Counted from the stretch's first letter, positions 16,621 to 25,836 are shown. The stretch: 64,000 nt of DNA from Aquimarina intermedia (GCF_008124785.1 NZ_VNHU01000001.1:372001-436000), one strand, 5' to 3'. Notes: a model not told the origin generated them from the letters alone. Translations and numbers: made by a program.

Positions 16621-17229
16621 TTAATTTTGTTGTTTGGTTAAAGGTTGTAGATTAATATAACTATATCGTATATCACCTATATGTTCATAATTTTCTTGCA
16701 TATCAATTAAGGTCCCCCAGCCAAAATTTCTTTCGATATCCAATTCGTCATATTGCTGCATCAAATTATCAGAAACCAGTAAATATTCATCTACCGAAAT
16801 GGAATTTTTAAGAAGGCGATGGGCTACAATAATGTCCTCACCAATAAGTTTAATTTTATTGCCAATGCGAGTTGCGCCAATCTCTCCAAAATGTAGGATG
16901 ATCTTAAGTCCCAAGACTTCAGGAATATTAACTTCATACTCAGGAAACTCTTCGCTGGTTCTTAATTTATGCAGTTTTTCATAAAAACGAGTGTAAAACA
17001 GGCGGCACTGCGTTATAAGTTCCTTGAAACTTGGCAGTTCACCACTTTTAAAAAAAAGTACGGCGTCACCTTCAATTTCAGAAACTTTTAAACCAATCTC
17101 ATTGCTGTAAATGATTTGATTAAGCAAAGAAGGGATAACCTTAGAGCTTACTTCAATATCCGTTTCGCTCATAAACTTAGTAAAACCGCTAATATCCGGT
17201 ATACAAATTAGGGTGGGTTCTATATTCAT
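16621..17229 (-). CDS. DUF2652 protein, nucleotide-cyclase-like fold
   Basis: This 202-residue protein begins CIPDISGFTKFMSETDIE and has KVSEIEGDAVLFFKSGELP, the class III nucleotide-cyclase pattern seen in DUF2652. LKIILHFGEIGATRIGNKIKLIGEDI follows the cyclase helix-strand order. The metal-binding Asp of PDISGF and the GD of EGDAV are kept. A substrate-specifying Lys/Asp pair is not obvious, so activity is uncertain. It lies nine bases after the DUF2254 gene and four before GH3. Confidence 0.75.
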   Translation of the reverse strand: MNIEPTLICIPDISGFTKFMSETDIEVSSKVIPSLLNQIIYSNEIGLKVSEIEGDAVLFFKSGELPSFKELITQCRLFYTRFYEKLHKLRTSEEFPEYEVNIPEVLGLKIILHFGEIGATRIGNKIKLIGEDIIVAHRLLKNSISVDEYLLVSDNLMQQYDELDIERNFGWGTLIDMQENYEHIGDIRYSYINLQPLTKQQN

Positions 17230-17238
17230 TAGGTTTGT

Positions 17239-18525
17239 TTAAGATACATTGTGTAAAAGCTTTACAATGGGTTCAACATCATTTTCATTTTCGTTGTGTT
17301 TTTTAATATCCTGACCAATCATTAAAAATTCATTTATCAAAACTTTCTTATGACTGGGGTGAAAATCCGGAATGCGATATATCCCCAGTAAACTTTGCGT
17401 CATTTTATACATTACTGAAGCATCCTGCTTTGAGTATTTACGTATAGGTTCAAATATAATACGCATCAATTCCTGTGTTGGAATTGTTGTTATTATTACC
17501 CGTAAACCATCTTTATCAAATTGTACTTCATAAATATCAGTATAGGTCAATTTTTTTCTAAGAAGTAAACATATCGCATCAATGGCATTAATCGCAGTAC
17601 CCGGATCGTTAATACCTGGGGACATTGCTTTTACGGCAATTTCCATTAGTTTAATAAGACCATTGAGATATCCAGTCCCATCTTTTTTTCGTTCAGAGAT
17701 GCGAATACCATCCAAAACATTGTCTTTTTCTTCTTGTGATAAGGGATGTTGACTTTTTAAAACAGGATCCCCTTGTATAATATATTGATCCTGATACGGC
17801 AGGATCTGTAGTGTTGTTTTAATTTGTCGTGTTGTCTCATCAAACAAGCTCTCGCTCCACCCTCTGTAATATCCCGAACTTTTGCTATAAATAGTAGTCC
17901 ATTCTGAAGTGTCGGGAGCTTGTTGTATAGTAGAATCTTTGTTGCGCTTTTTTTCATCATCTACAAGTTTATCTGTCCGGTTATAGATCTCCTGAATAAT
18001 ATTCTGAATTTGAATTTCTTGGGATATGTTATGGATAAAATATACGAAATTAGCTAAGCAGAAAATTCCTAAGATGGCAGAGATCATAACAGAAAACCCG
18101 ATAATGTTTTCAGTGTCCGGTCTGGATCGAACAGAGATTAATACAATCATACAGAACAGCAAAGTACCAATATAAATTCCTAAAATGATTTGATGTTTAA
18201 TGTCCGAAATAAGCCCTGGCAATAATCTGGGAGAAAAGTTAGAAGAAGCTTGATTGAGTACCACCATAACCATAGTAAAACTAAAGACGGTGAGTGTAAA
18301 TAAACCACCTATAAAGGTAGATAAAATAGTTCTTGCAGTTTCATCATTTTGAATGACTAAGAATGGAAGTGTATTTTTCAAATCCTGAATTACGGGATAT
18401 TGTTCTACCGCCAGGACAACTAAGGATGCAATAAAATAACCAAACGAAACAATGATAGGATAAAAAGCTATACTACGTGTAACACGTTTTAAAAATCTTC
18501 TGATTTTTATCAAATAAATATTCAT
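17239..18525 (-). CDS. DUF2254 membrane protein
   Basis: This 428-residue protein has four membrane helices in the first 170 residues (for example IVSFGYFIASLVVLAV, GLFTLTVFSFTMVMVVL and LGIYIGTLLFCMIVL) and a large cytoplasmic domain. The LMEIAVKAMSPGINDPGTA motif near residue 295 is the hallmark of DUF2254. The function is unknown. It heads the operon with the DUF2652 and GH3-like genes. Its start faces the topoisomerase gene across a 316-base divergent region. Confidence 0.85.
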   Translation of the reverse strand: MNIYLIKIRRFLKRVTRSIAFYPIIVSFGYFIASLVVLAVEQYPVIQDLKNTLPFLVIQNDETARTILSTFIGGLFTLTVFSFTMVMVVLNQASSNFSPRLLPGLISDIKHQIILGIYIGTLLFCMIVLISVRSRPDTENIIGFSVMISAILGIFCLANFVYFIHNISQEIQIQNIIQEIYNRTDKLVDDEKKRNKDSTIQQAPDTSEWTTIYSKSSGYYRGWSESLFDETTRQIKTTLQILPYQDQYIIQGDPVLKSQHPLSQEEKDNVLDGIRISERKKDGTGYLNGLIKLMEIAVKAMSPGINDPGTAINAIDAICLLLRKKLTYTDIYEVQFDKDGLRVIITTIPTQELMRIIFEPIRKYSKQDASVMYKMTQSLLGIYRIPDFHPSHKKVLINEFLMIGQDIKKHNENENDVEPIVKLLHNVS

Positions 18526-18841
18526 TGTTACTTTAAGTTCAAAAATTGATAAGAAATTTGTGCCCGACTTTCTGTTTCCGGAGGTTAAATTAAAGATTAC
18601 TGTTGAGCTTAAATAGTACGTTATATTACAATTAACATTATTTAATACAGTTGTTAAAATGAAAGTAATTCTATGTTAATCTTAGCATAATCCTCAAGGT
18701 ATCTCAGGTAATTAATTGTCGAATTATTTAACTAATTACTATTTTTAAATTAAACAGTTTTTCACCTTTATACTAAGTTTAGCACATAAGCATAGCTTGG
18801 AGGTTCTCCATTAATCAAGTGGATATTTTATAATCTATAAT
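18526..18841. other. Divergent intergenic region, no gene seen
   Basis: These 316 very AT-rich bases separate the DUF2254 operon (minus) from topoisomerase IB (plus) and must carry both promoters. No convincing TAnnTTTG box was found; TAAGTTTA at about 18775 is the nearest. I found no open frame or RNA-like structure. Confidence 0.4.
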
Positions 18842-19921
18842 ATGATACTAAAGCAACCTCTGGTAAAAGAAATAATATCCAATCCTGAAAAAGCGGCTGT
18901 GGTAGCTAATCTTATTTATCTTAATGATGACAAAACTAATTTTTCTATACGGCGCAAACGTGCTGATAAGGATTTTGTGTATGAACAGGATGGAGAAATA
19001 ATTGAGGAAGAGGTAGCCATAGAGCGTATTGAAGCATTGGTAATTCCTCCAGCCTGGGAAAACGTAAGAATAACTCATATATCAAACGGCCATTTACAGG
19101 TAGTGGGTAGAGATCTCAAAAACAGAAAACAATATAAATACCATCCGCTTTGGAGTAAGATTAGAAACCAGACTAAATTTTTTAAAATGGCTTCTTTTGC
19201 AAATATTCTTCCCAAAATACGTCGTCATGTTGAGCAAGACTTAGAGTTAGAGGGAATGCCCAAAAGAAAAGTGTTAGCTCTGGTGATTAAATTAATGGAA
19301 GAAACGCATATTAGAGTTGGTAACGAGTATTACGCAAAACGCAATAAGACGTATGGACTCTCAACGCTGCGATCCAAACATATATCAAATGTAAAAAATA
19401 CACTTAAATTTCATTTTGTAGGTAAAAAGGGAAAGGAACATAGTATTACGCTGCGTAATAAAAAATTAATCCGGCTTGTCAATCGATGTGAGGAAATACC
19501 TGGCTGGGAGCTATTTAAGTATTTTGATGACGAAAATCAAAAGCAAACTATTGATAGTGGTATGATTAATGAGTATATACAAGATATCAGCGGAGATCTG
19601 TTCTCAGCAAAGGATTTTCGTACTTGGGCGGCTACGGTGGTATTTTTTGAAGCTTTGCGTGACATTGGGTATACCAAAGATGAAAAGCAAAATCAGAAAA
19701 ATATATTAATTGGTTTTGATGCCGCAGCTATCGCTTTAGGGAACACGAGAAATGTATGTAGGAAATATTATGTACATCCTGAAATTGTGAATAGTTACAA
19801 GGATGGTAGTATTGTTTCATATTTTGAAGCTGTGGACGAGGATAACATGTCTGAAAATTTAATGTCTCAAACAGAAAATGTAGTTAGAGATGCTATCAAA
19901 AATTTCAGAATTGAAGTTTAA
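18842..19921 (+). CDS. DNA topoisomerase IB (poxvirus/eukaryote-like)
   Basis: This 359-residue enzyme relaxes supercoils by nicking one strand through a 3'-phosphotyrosine. IPPAWENVRI and LQVVGRDLKNRKQYKYHP form the N-terminal clamp. RVGNEYYAKRNKTYGLSTLRSKH carries the catalytic Arg, and FRTWAATVVFFEAL the second Arg. CRKYYVHPEI supplies the nucleophile, most likely Tyr310. The length matches bacterial forms. It is probably accessory to TopA and gyrase. The small membrane protein at 19938 follows closely. Confidence 0.92.
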   Translation: MILKQPLVKEIISNPEKAAVVANLIYLNDDKTNFSIRRKRADKDFVYEQDGEIIEEEVAIERIEALVIPPAWENVRITHISNGHLQVVGRDLKNRKQYKYHPLWSKIRNQTKFFKMASFANILPKIRRHVEQDLELEGMPKRKVLALVIKLMEETHIRVGNEYYAKRNKTYGLSTLRSKHISNVKNTLKFHFVGKKGKEHSITLRNKKLIRLVNRCEEIPGWELFKYFDDENQKQTIDSGMINEYIQDISGDLFSAKDFRTWAATVVFFEALRDIGYTKDEKQNQKNILIGFDAAAIALGNTRNVCRKYYVHPEIVNSYKDGSIVSYFEAVDEDNMSENLMSQTENVVRDAIKNFRIEV

Positions 19922-19937
19922 TGTAAATAAAGAGGCC

Positions 19938-20051
19938 ATGAATAGAAAGTCAAAATTGGGAAGTTTTGTAAGTTATTTTACAATCTATACACTGGTCAGT
20001 TTCGTAATAATTACGCTTATCTTACTTGTGTATAATTGGTATTTACTGTAA
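19938..20051 (+). CDS. Small membrane protein (37 residues)
   Basis: This 37-codon frame starts at the ATG at 19938, 17 bases after the topoisomerase stop. MNRKSKLGSF is followed by one long hydrophobic helix (TIYTLVSFVIITLILLVYNW) and ends WYLL. Its basic start and single helix resemble a genuine small membrane protein, and an AGAGG-like site lies just upstream. No family is recognised. Confidence 0.45.
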   Translation: MNRKSKLGSFVSYFTIYTLVSFVIITLILLVYNWYLL

Positions 20052-20055
20052 AAAT

Positions 20056-20087
20056 AGATCCCGATGCTGTCAAAGAATCGGGATCAT
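20056..20087. terminator. Terminator between small membrane gene and aldehyde dehydrogenase
   Basis: GATCCCGAT (20058-20066) pairs with ATCGGGATC (20077-20085). On the minus strand TATTTTT follows, so it chiefly ends the aldehyde dehydrogenase transcript. Confidence 0.7.
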
Positions 20088-20091
20088 TAAT

Positions 20092-21456
20092 TTATTTGGA
20101 TATGTAAACAGTTTTAGCATTTACAAATTCCATAATACCGTCTTTTGACAATTCCCGACCATAACCTGAAGCTTTGGTGCCGCCAAAAGGTAATCTTGGA
20201 TCCGATTTTACCATTTCATTTATAAAAAAAGCACCATCCTCGATTTTTGAAATACTTTTCTTTGCTTTTTCTATATTTTCTGTAAATAGCATGGTTCCTA
20301 ATCCAAATCTCGAATTTGCGGCTAGTTCTAATGATTCTGTTTCGTTTTTCGCTTTTATTATTGCTGCCACCGGGCCAAAAACCTCTTCATCAAATGCCGG
20401 CATACCGGGTTTGACATCTACTAGAATGGTTGGTTCGTAGTAGGTTTTGTTTTGTGTATTTCCTAACAGAACTTTTGCACCTTGATCAATAGATTCTGTA
20501 ATTTGTTTTTTAACTTCTCTTGCAAGATCTTCTCGAGCCATTACACTGATGTCTGTTTCCTTATCCTGAGGATCTCCTATTTTCAAAGCATTCACTTGTT
20601 CTGTGAATTTCTCAAGAAACTCCTCATAAATTTCTTCAACTACAATAAAGCGCTTGGCAGCAATACAGCTTTGACCTGTATTTTGCATTCTGGCTTTTAC
20701 CATAGTTTCTATATGTTTATCGAGATTAGCATCTTTCCAAACAACACATGCATTGTTGCCACCTAACTCCAAAACTGTTTTCTTTAGGTTTTTACCACTT
20801 GTCGCAGCAATTGAAACCCCTGCTTTTTCACTTCCTGTAAGGGTGGCGGCTTTTATAATATCATCCTCTAACAAGTCCTCGATCTCTTCATGTCCCACCA
20901 GTAGATTCTGAAAACATCCCTCGGGGAATCCTGCTTTTTTAAATACATCGGTAATAAGAAGCGCAGAGCCTATGACATTTGATGCGTGTTTTAAAACAGC
21001 CACATTACCAGCCATTAAACTTGGCGCGGCAAAGCGAAAAACTTGCCAAAATGGATAATTCCAAGGCATGACTGCCAGAATGCAACCTAGTGGGTCATAA
21101 CTTATGAAGCTCTCACTTGCTTCGGTTTCTATCATGGCATCTGCCAAGAATTGCGCAGCGTTAACCGCATAGAATTCGCATACCCAAGCACATTTTTCAA
21201 TCTCTGCGATACTTTGCGTAATAGGTTTACCCATCTCTGCAGTAATCATTTCGGCATATTCCTTCTTGTTTTCAAGTAAAACTTCTCCTGCCCGGGACAT
21301 AAGTTCGGCGCGTTCATTAATTGGTGTTGTACTCCATGAACTAAAGGTTTGATCAGCAGTTTTTAAAATAGATGATACCTCTTGTGTGGTATGAGTTTCA
21401 TAAGTTTTTATAGGATCTCCTGTATAAGGATTAATGGACTTTATCTTTTTTGTCAT
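20092..21456 (-). CDS. NAD(P)-dependent aldehyde dehydrogenase, succinate-semialdehyde type
   Basis: This 454-residue ALDH-superfamily enzyme oxidises an aldehyde to its acid. Catalytic Glu230 (KKTVLELGGNN) and Cys264 (MQNTGQSCIAAKRF) are present, as are MPWNYPFWQVFRFAAP and the NAD-site TLTGSEKAG. The short N-terminus (INPYTGDPIKTYE) and the overall pattern are closest to succinate-semialdehyde dehydrogenases of the Sad/GabD type. Substrate choice is not proven. No GABA aminotransferase gene is nearby. A terminator lies at 20056-20087. Confidence 0.85.
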   Translation of the reverse strand: MTKKIKSINPYTGDPIKTYETHTTQEVSSILKTADQTFSSWSTTPINERAELMSRAGEVLLENKKEYAEMITAEMGKPITQSIAEIEKCAWVCEFYAVNAAQFLADAMIETEASESFISYDPLGCILAVMPWNYPFWQVFRFAAPSLMAGNVAVLKHASNVIGSALLITDVFKKAGFPEGCFQNLLVGHEEIEDLLEDDIIKAATLTGSEKAGVSIAATSGKNLKKTVLELGGNNACVVWKDANLDKHIETMVKARMQNTGQSCIAAKRFIVVEEIYEEFLEKFTEQVNALKIGDPQDKETDISVMAREDLAREVKKQITESIDQGAKVLLGNTQNKTYYEPTILVDVKPGMPAFDEEVFGPVAAIIKAKNETESLELAANSRFGLGTMLFTENIEKAKKSISKIEDGAFFINEMVKSDPRLPFGGTKASGYGRELSKDGIMEFVNAKTVYISK

Positions 21457-21508
21457 AAATGCATAGAATTAGAATAATTAAAACGCTGTTGAGAAGCTAC
21501 TCTTTTGA

Positions 21509-21724
21509 CTAGTCGTCAGCACGCTCAACTTCACTTTCACTTTTTAATACATAATCACCATCCTCTTGTTTTATGTATAACGCCTTGTCGCCTTCTTCGC
21601 CTTTACGGGTTACTTCAGAGCCTTTGATAGTTTTTGTGATTTCGGAGGTATAGGTCGCTTCTACCTTTCCCTCGGCTTCACCATTACCCCATTTCCATCG
21701 TACTTTTGTGCCTTCTTTAATCAT
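21509..21724 (-). CDS. DUF2945 (HVA1 TUDOR-like) small protein
   Basis: This 71-residue acidic protein carries VRWKWGNGEAEGKVEATYT followed by EEGDKALYIKQEDGDYVLK and ends SEVERADD. It matches the DUF2945 SH3/TUDOR-like fold found in small bacterial stress-associated proteins. The biochemical role is unknown. It lies between the aldehyde dehydrogenase gene and a secreted protein gene on the same strand, with a terminator upstream (21733-21770), so it probably has its own promoter. Confidence 0.8.
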   Translation of the reverse strand: MIKEGTKVRWKWGNGEAEGKVEATYTSEITKTIKGSEVTRKGEEGDKALYIKQEDGDYVLKSESEVERADD

Positions 21725-21732
21725 GATTAAAA

Positions 21733-21770
21733 AAATTTAAGCCTTTCAAATTTTACTTAGAAAGGCTTTA
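21733..21770 (-). terminator. Terminator of the secreted protein gene at 21795
   Basis: AAGCCTTTC (21739-21747) pairs with GAAAGGCTT (21760-21768). On the minus strand AAATTTTTTT follows. Confidence 0.8.
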
Positions 21771-21794
21771 TGTTTACATGTATTAGAATATTGA

Positions 21795-22337
21795 TTATTT
21801 TAGAATACTATATTTTTCCATTTTGATTTCATTTGTACTGCTATCGTAGTACTCTACGGTAAAATTACCATCTTTATCAAAATATCCAAAGCCACGATCC
21901 CTATCAGAATCATAGAAATAATAGTTTGGACGACTGGATCTAATAGCCTTGCCCACACTCTTTGAATCAGTTTTAGTGGCTACATTAAATCCTTTTTGTT
22001 CTGGTGAAAAGGTGTAATCTATATTATTGTGACGATAATATGTCTTCTTAGTAATGAAGTCATACGCATTATCCTGATCATTGTCGACTACATTGGTCTC
22101 AGTTACTGTAGCAGGTGTCTCAATACGTGTTTGATTTACCTTCTCCTTGTCAGCAGGATTCATTTTAACTTCGCTTTCTTCTTTTACTATAGTTTTTACT
22201 TTATTCTCGGTCGTGCCCTTGTTGTCTTTAACTTTTACGGTTTTGGTGGTCTCTTCGACCTTTACACTTTTTGGATTTTCTTGAGCATGCATAGAAATTG
22301 CAAACACAAATAAAATCAACATAGTTACATTTCTCAT
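21795..22337 (-). CDS. Secreted hypothetical protein, Lys/Glu/Thr-rich
   Basis: This 180-residue protein has a signal peptide (MRNVTMLILFVFAISMHAQ). A charged repetitive part follows (VKVEETTKTVKVKDNKG, VKTIVKEESEVKM, about residues 25-70), then a more ordered C-terminal half with aromatic beta-strand motifs (YYRHNNIDYTFSPEQKG, YYFYDSDRDRGFGYFDKDG). I recognise no named family. It is probably periplasmic or surface-exposed. The tail FTVEYYDSSTNEIKMEKY resembles small beta-repeat stress proteins. It is a single gene with its own terminator. Confidence 0.6.
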   Translation of the reverse strand: MRNVTMLILFVFAISMHAQENPKSVKVEETTKTVKVKDNKGTTENKVKTIVKEESEVKMNPADKEKVNQTRIETPATVTETNVVDNDQDNAYDFITKKTYYRHNNIDYTFSPEQKGFNVATKTDSKSVGKAIRSSRPNYYFYDSDRDRGFGYFDKDGNFTVEYYDSSTNEIKMEKYSILK

Positions 22338-22472
22338 TGGAATTGTTTTAAATGAATAGTAATCAGTCTATAAGTTGTTTAACTGACTCATAGTAACTGA
22401 AATTCTAAACTAAGATAAATAGTATCTAAAAAAAATTAGATTAAAGAAATGCCAAAAAATATAGGGTAAAGC

Positions 22473-23501
22473 CTAATGTTTCTTAAAAGAAAGGTGTTTA
22501 GCCCTGAATTCTGAAGGCGTAAGGTTATAATGTTCTTTAAATATTTTAGAAAAGTAGCTTTTACTGGACAATCCAATACGATCTGTAATTTCGGACATGG
22601 ACAAATCAGTGTTGAGTAATAAATTCTTTGCAAGAGTAAATCGTAACTTTTGAATGTACTGATTTACCGTCATTTTATGAAGAATTTTAAAACCTTCTTG
22701 CAGTTTATTTACATTGAGTCCAATTTTAGAAGCGATCACATCAATGGTTTCTAGGTCAGATAGTTCATTCTCAATCAGAGTGGCAGCTTTTTCTATAAGT
22801 TTAATTTCTGATCGTCTAAGTAATATGCGGTTCCCTTCGTCTTTACTGTCATCTTGATATTGTAATATTTGCTCAGCAAGAATATGGTACACCACACCTT
22901 CCAGGTATATTTTTCTCAGAAAGTCTTCGTGCATAAATGTTTGTGTATCTGCGATTAAATCAGCTATTTTAAAACTGTAAAAGCCATCATAATAAAAGGA
23001 GGATTTTGCCTCTACATCATGAAACAAATCCTGTAGTTGTTTGCCCATACTATGAAGCTCACATTCCATTTTATTTTTAAATTCCCTACGTGAAATCTCG
23101 ACACTACTTATGTAGTTGCGAAAATCTTTTTTAAAATGCAGTACATGACCATTATAGCGACTGCTTGACACCACTGCATTTTGATATTGATCGATGGTGT
23201 GTGTCAGAGTTTCATTTTCAAAGCGATGGGATATGGAACCGTCGAGACAATATAGGAATTTTAAGGGATGTACATGGTTCACAATAAAATGAAGTTCAAT
23301 ATCTTCAAGAAACGTACAATCGTAATATATCAAACCAAGACCATCGTTAAAGTTCATTCCTTTTATAAAACCTTTTCCAATATCAGGAGGGATGGTTAGA
23401 AAATATTCTCCACAGCTATGATCATAATTGGTGTTAAACGCCTCTGCAAGGTCTCTGATAACTTCGGCAAGTGGTAGGGAATGAACATGAAATATTTTCA
23501 A
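22473..23501 (-). CDS. AraC-family transcriptional regulator (copy 1)
   Basis: This 342-residue regulator has a cupin-like N-terminal sensing half (FIVNHVHPLKFLYCLDGSI) and a C-terminal double helix-turn-helix (about residues 240-335: VIASKIGLNVNKLQEGFKIL, LSMSEITDRIGLSSKSYFSKIFKEHYNLTPSEFRA). The start is TTG at 23501; the next Met is about 48 residues on. It is a paralogue of the AraC protein at 24364-25377, and the two share layout and the SKSYFSKIFKEHY block. The target is unknown. Confidence 0.85.
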   Translation of the reverse strand: MKIFHVHSLPLAEVIRDLAEAFNTNYDHSCGEYFLTIPPDIGKGFIKGMNFNDGLGLIYYDCTFLEDIELHFIVNHVHPLKFLYCLDGSISHRFENETLTHTIDQYQNAVVSSSRYNGHVLHFKKDFRNYISSVEISRREFKNKMECELHSMGKQLQDLFHDVEAKSSFYYDGFYSFKIADLIADTQTFMHEDFLRKIYLEGVVYHILAEQILQYQDDSKDEGNRILLRRSEIKLIEKAATLIENELSDLETIDVIASKIGLNVNKLQEGFKILHKMTVNQYIQKLRFTLAKNLLLNTDLSMSEITDRIGLSSKSYFSKIFKEHYNLTPSEFRAKHLSFKKH

Positions 23502-23874
23502 AATGATGAGCTTTAAAGATAATTTGATGAATTATATGAAAACGACTAATACGTTTTGAGATCAAAACACATATAGTGTTGGGTCAGGTGTACTATGTAT
23601 AGATTGGTTTTTGTGTCATTATATAACTGCTATTTACCACAATTCCGCAGTGAATTGATATAAACAAAAAATTAGTAATCTGATTATCAATCATTAAATA
23701 TAGGGCTAAATCTACAATTTATTGAAAGTTAATTTTTGTTAAGATTTTAATTGTGTTAAACATAATGCGAAATGCATCAATAACACTAAGTAAAGCGAAT
23801 GACTTTTGTATAGTTCAATACCTTCACACGTATTAATACAGCAATATTTTCACAAATTTTAATCTTACAGGGCT
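23502..23874. other. Divergent intergenic region, no gene seen
   Basis: These 373 AT-rich bases lie between AraC copy 1 (minus) and the helical protein gene at 23875 (plus). They must carry both promoters. I found no clear -7 box, palindrome or open frame. Confidence 0.4.
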
Positions 23875-24312
23875 ATGAATAGTGAGGAAAACTTAGAGCG
23901 AAAGTGTGGGTTGTTGTTGTATCAGTTACAACAAACACTTTCCAATTATAAGCATATGGCATCGCATGTCAATAACCGTATCGAAAAAGATCGGTATGAG
24001 GAAACATTTCAGCTGCGACTAAATTTTGTAGAAGAAATAAAAAACGCAATGCAATCTAATGGACTAAAAGTAGCTGTTGATAAGGGTTTCAGTGATAAAG
24101 CGATGTTAGATCCAGCCCAAACCCTTTACTTTGATTACGAGCTTAGTTTGCGTGGAACTCTTAAAGAGGACATTCTGTTAAGAGCTCACTATGAAAAAAT
24201 GCTTGCAGAAGAAACATTACCCTCTGGACTGTATACTATAGTTCAAGATCATTTATATAAGATTGATGCTTTGGTAAAAGAGTTGCAGCGCGTAGTATCT
24301 GTTTATAATTAG
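23875..24312 (+). CDS. Predicted four-helix-bundle protein, DUF2383-like
   Basis: This 145-residue, all-helical acidic protein shares its layout with the two PA2169/DUF2383-type proteins at 54561 and 55081: LLYQLQQTLSNYKHMASHV, then RYEETFQLRLNFVEEIKNAMQSNG, a middle segment, then a helix pair ending DHLYKIDALVKELQRVV. Identity is low, so this is a distant relative at best. The family is ferritin-like in shape and of unknown function. It sits between two paralogous AraC genes that may control it. Confidence 0.6.
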   Translation: MNSEENLERKCGLLLYQLQQTLSNYKHMASHVNNRIEKDRYEETFQLRLNFVEEIKNAMQSNGLKVAVDKGFSDKAMLDPAQTLYFDYELSLRGTLKEDILLRAHYEKMLAEETLPSGLYTIVQDHLYKIDALVKELQRVVSVYN

Positions 24313-24363
24313 TGTAATGTACGTCCATGTGTTGAACTTAGAATGATTTTTGCAGGGGCACAT

Positions 24364-25377
24364 TTACTTTAAGGTGGATGTAGTTTTGCGATACGCTCTA
24401 AATTCTGTTGGTAAAACACCATAGTGTTCTTTAAAAATTTTAGAAAAGTAACTTTTGCTGTTTAGTCCCACTCGATACACAATTTCTGAAATAGAAAGAT
24501 CAGTAGTTGCTATGAGTGTATGGGCATTTTCTAGACGGACATGACGCATGTATTCATTCACTGTTTTTGAAAATACAGACTGAAAACCTGCCTGTAATTT
24601 CGTTTGAGTAAGTCCAACATGTTGACAAAGTAGAGGAATTGATAAGGGACTGGATATATGTGTATTTATAAAATCCACAGCGTGCTGTACTTTTTTAATC
24701 TCAGATCTGGAGAAAGGATGGTTTTTTGCCATGCTATCCTTGTACTCACTCAGTTGAAGTGCCAAGAGTAAATAGAATTGTCCTTCAAAATACAGGCGAG
24801 TGATGGCGGGGTTATTCCAGGTTTTATTTAATTTTTTAATCTGGTTCTCAATTTTCAAACTATACGGTCCAACATGCATAAAAGACGCGCGGTCAGCTGT
24901 ATTCAGTAAATCGTAAAACTCCTTATAGTTTTGTGCATTACCCATGAGATTTTCGCTGATAAAAAAATCTTTGCAGGGAATGTAAGTATAAGTAAATGAA
25001 ACGTTTTTATTTGCTTGAAATTGAAGGCTTCGTTTCAGGCCGGATTTGGTAGATGATAAGATATTGCTATATGACTCTAAGTGCATAGGTGCTAAATTGT
25101 CTCTTGTGTAGTCAATGGTGCCGTTAGATATAAATAGAAGCTCTAAAGCATCATGCTCTAAACTACATTCATTGAATGCAAGTGAGCAATTAGTAAATAT
25201 ATCTAGACGAAATACGTACACCCCCCAGTTGAGGGCGTTTAAAATAATCTTGCCATTACCCAGGGATGAGTTGAAAACAAGTGTATATTCATTAGCTGAC
25301 TGCGTATGGGAACCATTAAAGAGTTGGAGGAAATAGTTTAATGTGCGTTTAATATGTAGAGGGGTATTCTTAATCAT
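24364..25377 (-). CDS. AraC-family transcriptional regulator (copy 2)
   Basis: This 337-residue regulator starts at the ATG at 25377; an in-frame TTG at 25398 would add seven residues. The C-terminal AraC domain shows PLLCQHVGLTQTKLQAGFQSV and LSISEIVYRVGLNSKSYFSKIFKEHY, ending PTEFRAY. The N-terminal half is a divergent cupin-like sensor. It is paralogous to the protein at 22473, which suggests a duplication around the gene at 23875. The regulon is not known. Confidence 0.85.
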   Translation of the reverse strand: MIKNTPLHIKRTLNYFLQLFNGSHTQSANEYTLVFNSSLGNGKIILNALNWGVYVFRLDIFTNCSLAFNECSLEHDALELLFISNGTIDYTRDNLAPMHLESYSNILSSTKSGLKRSLQFQANKNVSFTYTYIPCKDFFISENLMGNAQNYKEFYDLLNTADRASFMHVGPYSLKIENQIKKLNKTWNNPAITRLYFEGQFYLLLALQLSEYKDSMAKNHPFSRSEIKKVQHAVDFINTHISSPLSIPLLCQHVGLTQTKLQAGFQSVFSKTVNEYMRHVRLENAHTLIATTDLSISEIVYRVGLNSKSYFSKIFKEHYGVLPTEFRAYRKTTSTLK

Positions 25378-25592
25378 TCTTTGTATGCTACTATTCAAAA
25401 GTTTTTATGCGTAGTATTTGAATAACAAAGAACTTGTAAAAATCACTTATCATTTAACATTTTTGAGATATATTTTAACAAAAAAGAAGGAGTGATAATT
25501 TTAGAAAAGCGTCCCAGAAGATCTGTAAAAGATACAATTGTGGCTATGAAACGAGCTCCTTCCCCAAACTATATGAGTTGGCTAAAAAGCAT

Positions 25593-25623
25593 AAAAAAAG
25601 CCTATTCAACTAAGAATAGGCTT
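25593..25623 (-). terminator. Terminator of the cold-shock gene
   Basis: AAGCCTATTC (25598-25607) pairs with GAATAGGCTT (25614-25623). On the minus strand the hairpin runs into TTTTTTTATG. Confidence 0.85.
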
Positions 25624-25644
25624 ATCATTTTATAGGAAATATAA

Positions 25645-25836
25645 TTAGATAACTTTAACGTTAACTGCGTTTAATCCCTTTCTACCTTCTTGAAGATCAA
25701 ATTCTACCTCGTCACCTTCACGAATTTCATCGATAAGTCCAGAAATGTGTACAAAATGTTCTTTGTTTGAGTCCTCTTCGCTAATAAATCCGAAACCTTT
25801 AGATTCGTTGAAGAATTTTACTGTGCCTTTATTCAT
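25645..25836 (-). CDS. Cold-shock protein, CspA family
   Basis: This 63-residue nucleic-acid-binding OB-fold protein carries RNP1 (KGFGFISEE) and RNP2 (HFVHISGL), preceded by GTVKFFNES. It acts as an RNA chaperone. It is monocistronic, with a promoter at 25867-25898 and a terminator at 25593-25623. The short AT-rich leader (about 25 bases) is much shorter than the long leader of E. coli cspA. Confidence 0.95.
   Translation of the reverse strand: MNKGTVKFFNESKGFGFISEEDSNKEHFVHISGLIDEIREGDEVEFDLQEGRKGLNAVNVKVI

Noticed and set aside
25454..25480. Two TTAACA copies near 25454 and 25475
   Set aside because: Their spacing is 21 bases, not a multiple of 11, so they do not fit the Pho-box-like pattern.
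25492..25626. GTG-started frame of 44 codons before the cold-shock terminator
   Set aside because: It runs through the terminator hairpin of the cold-shock gene, the start lies directly against the purine run, and the composition is weak.
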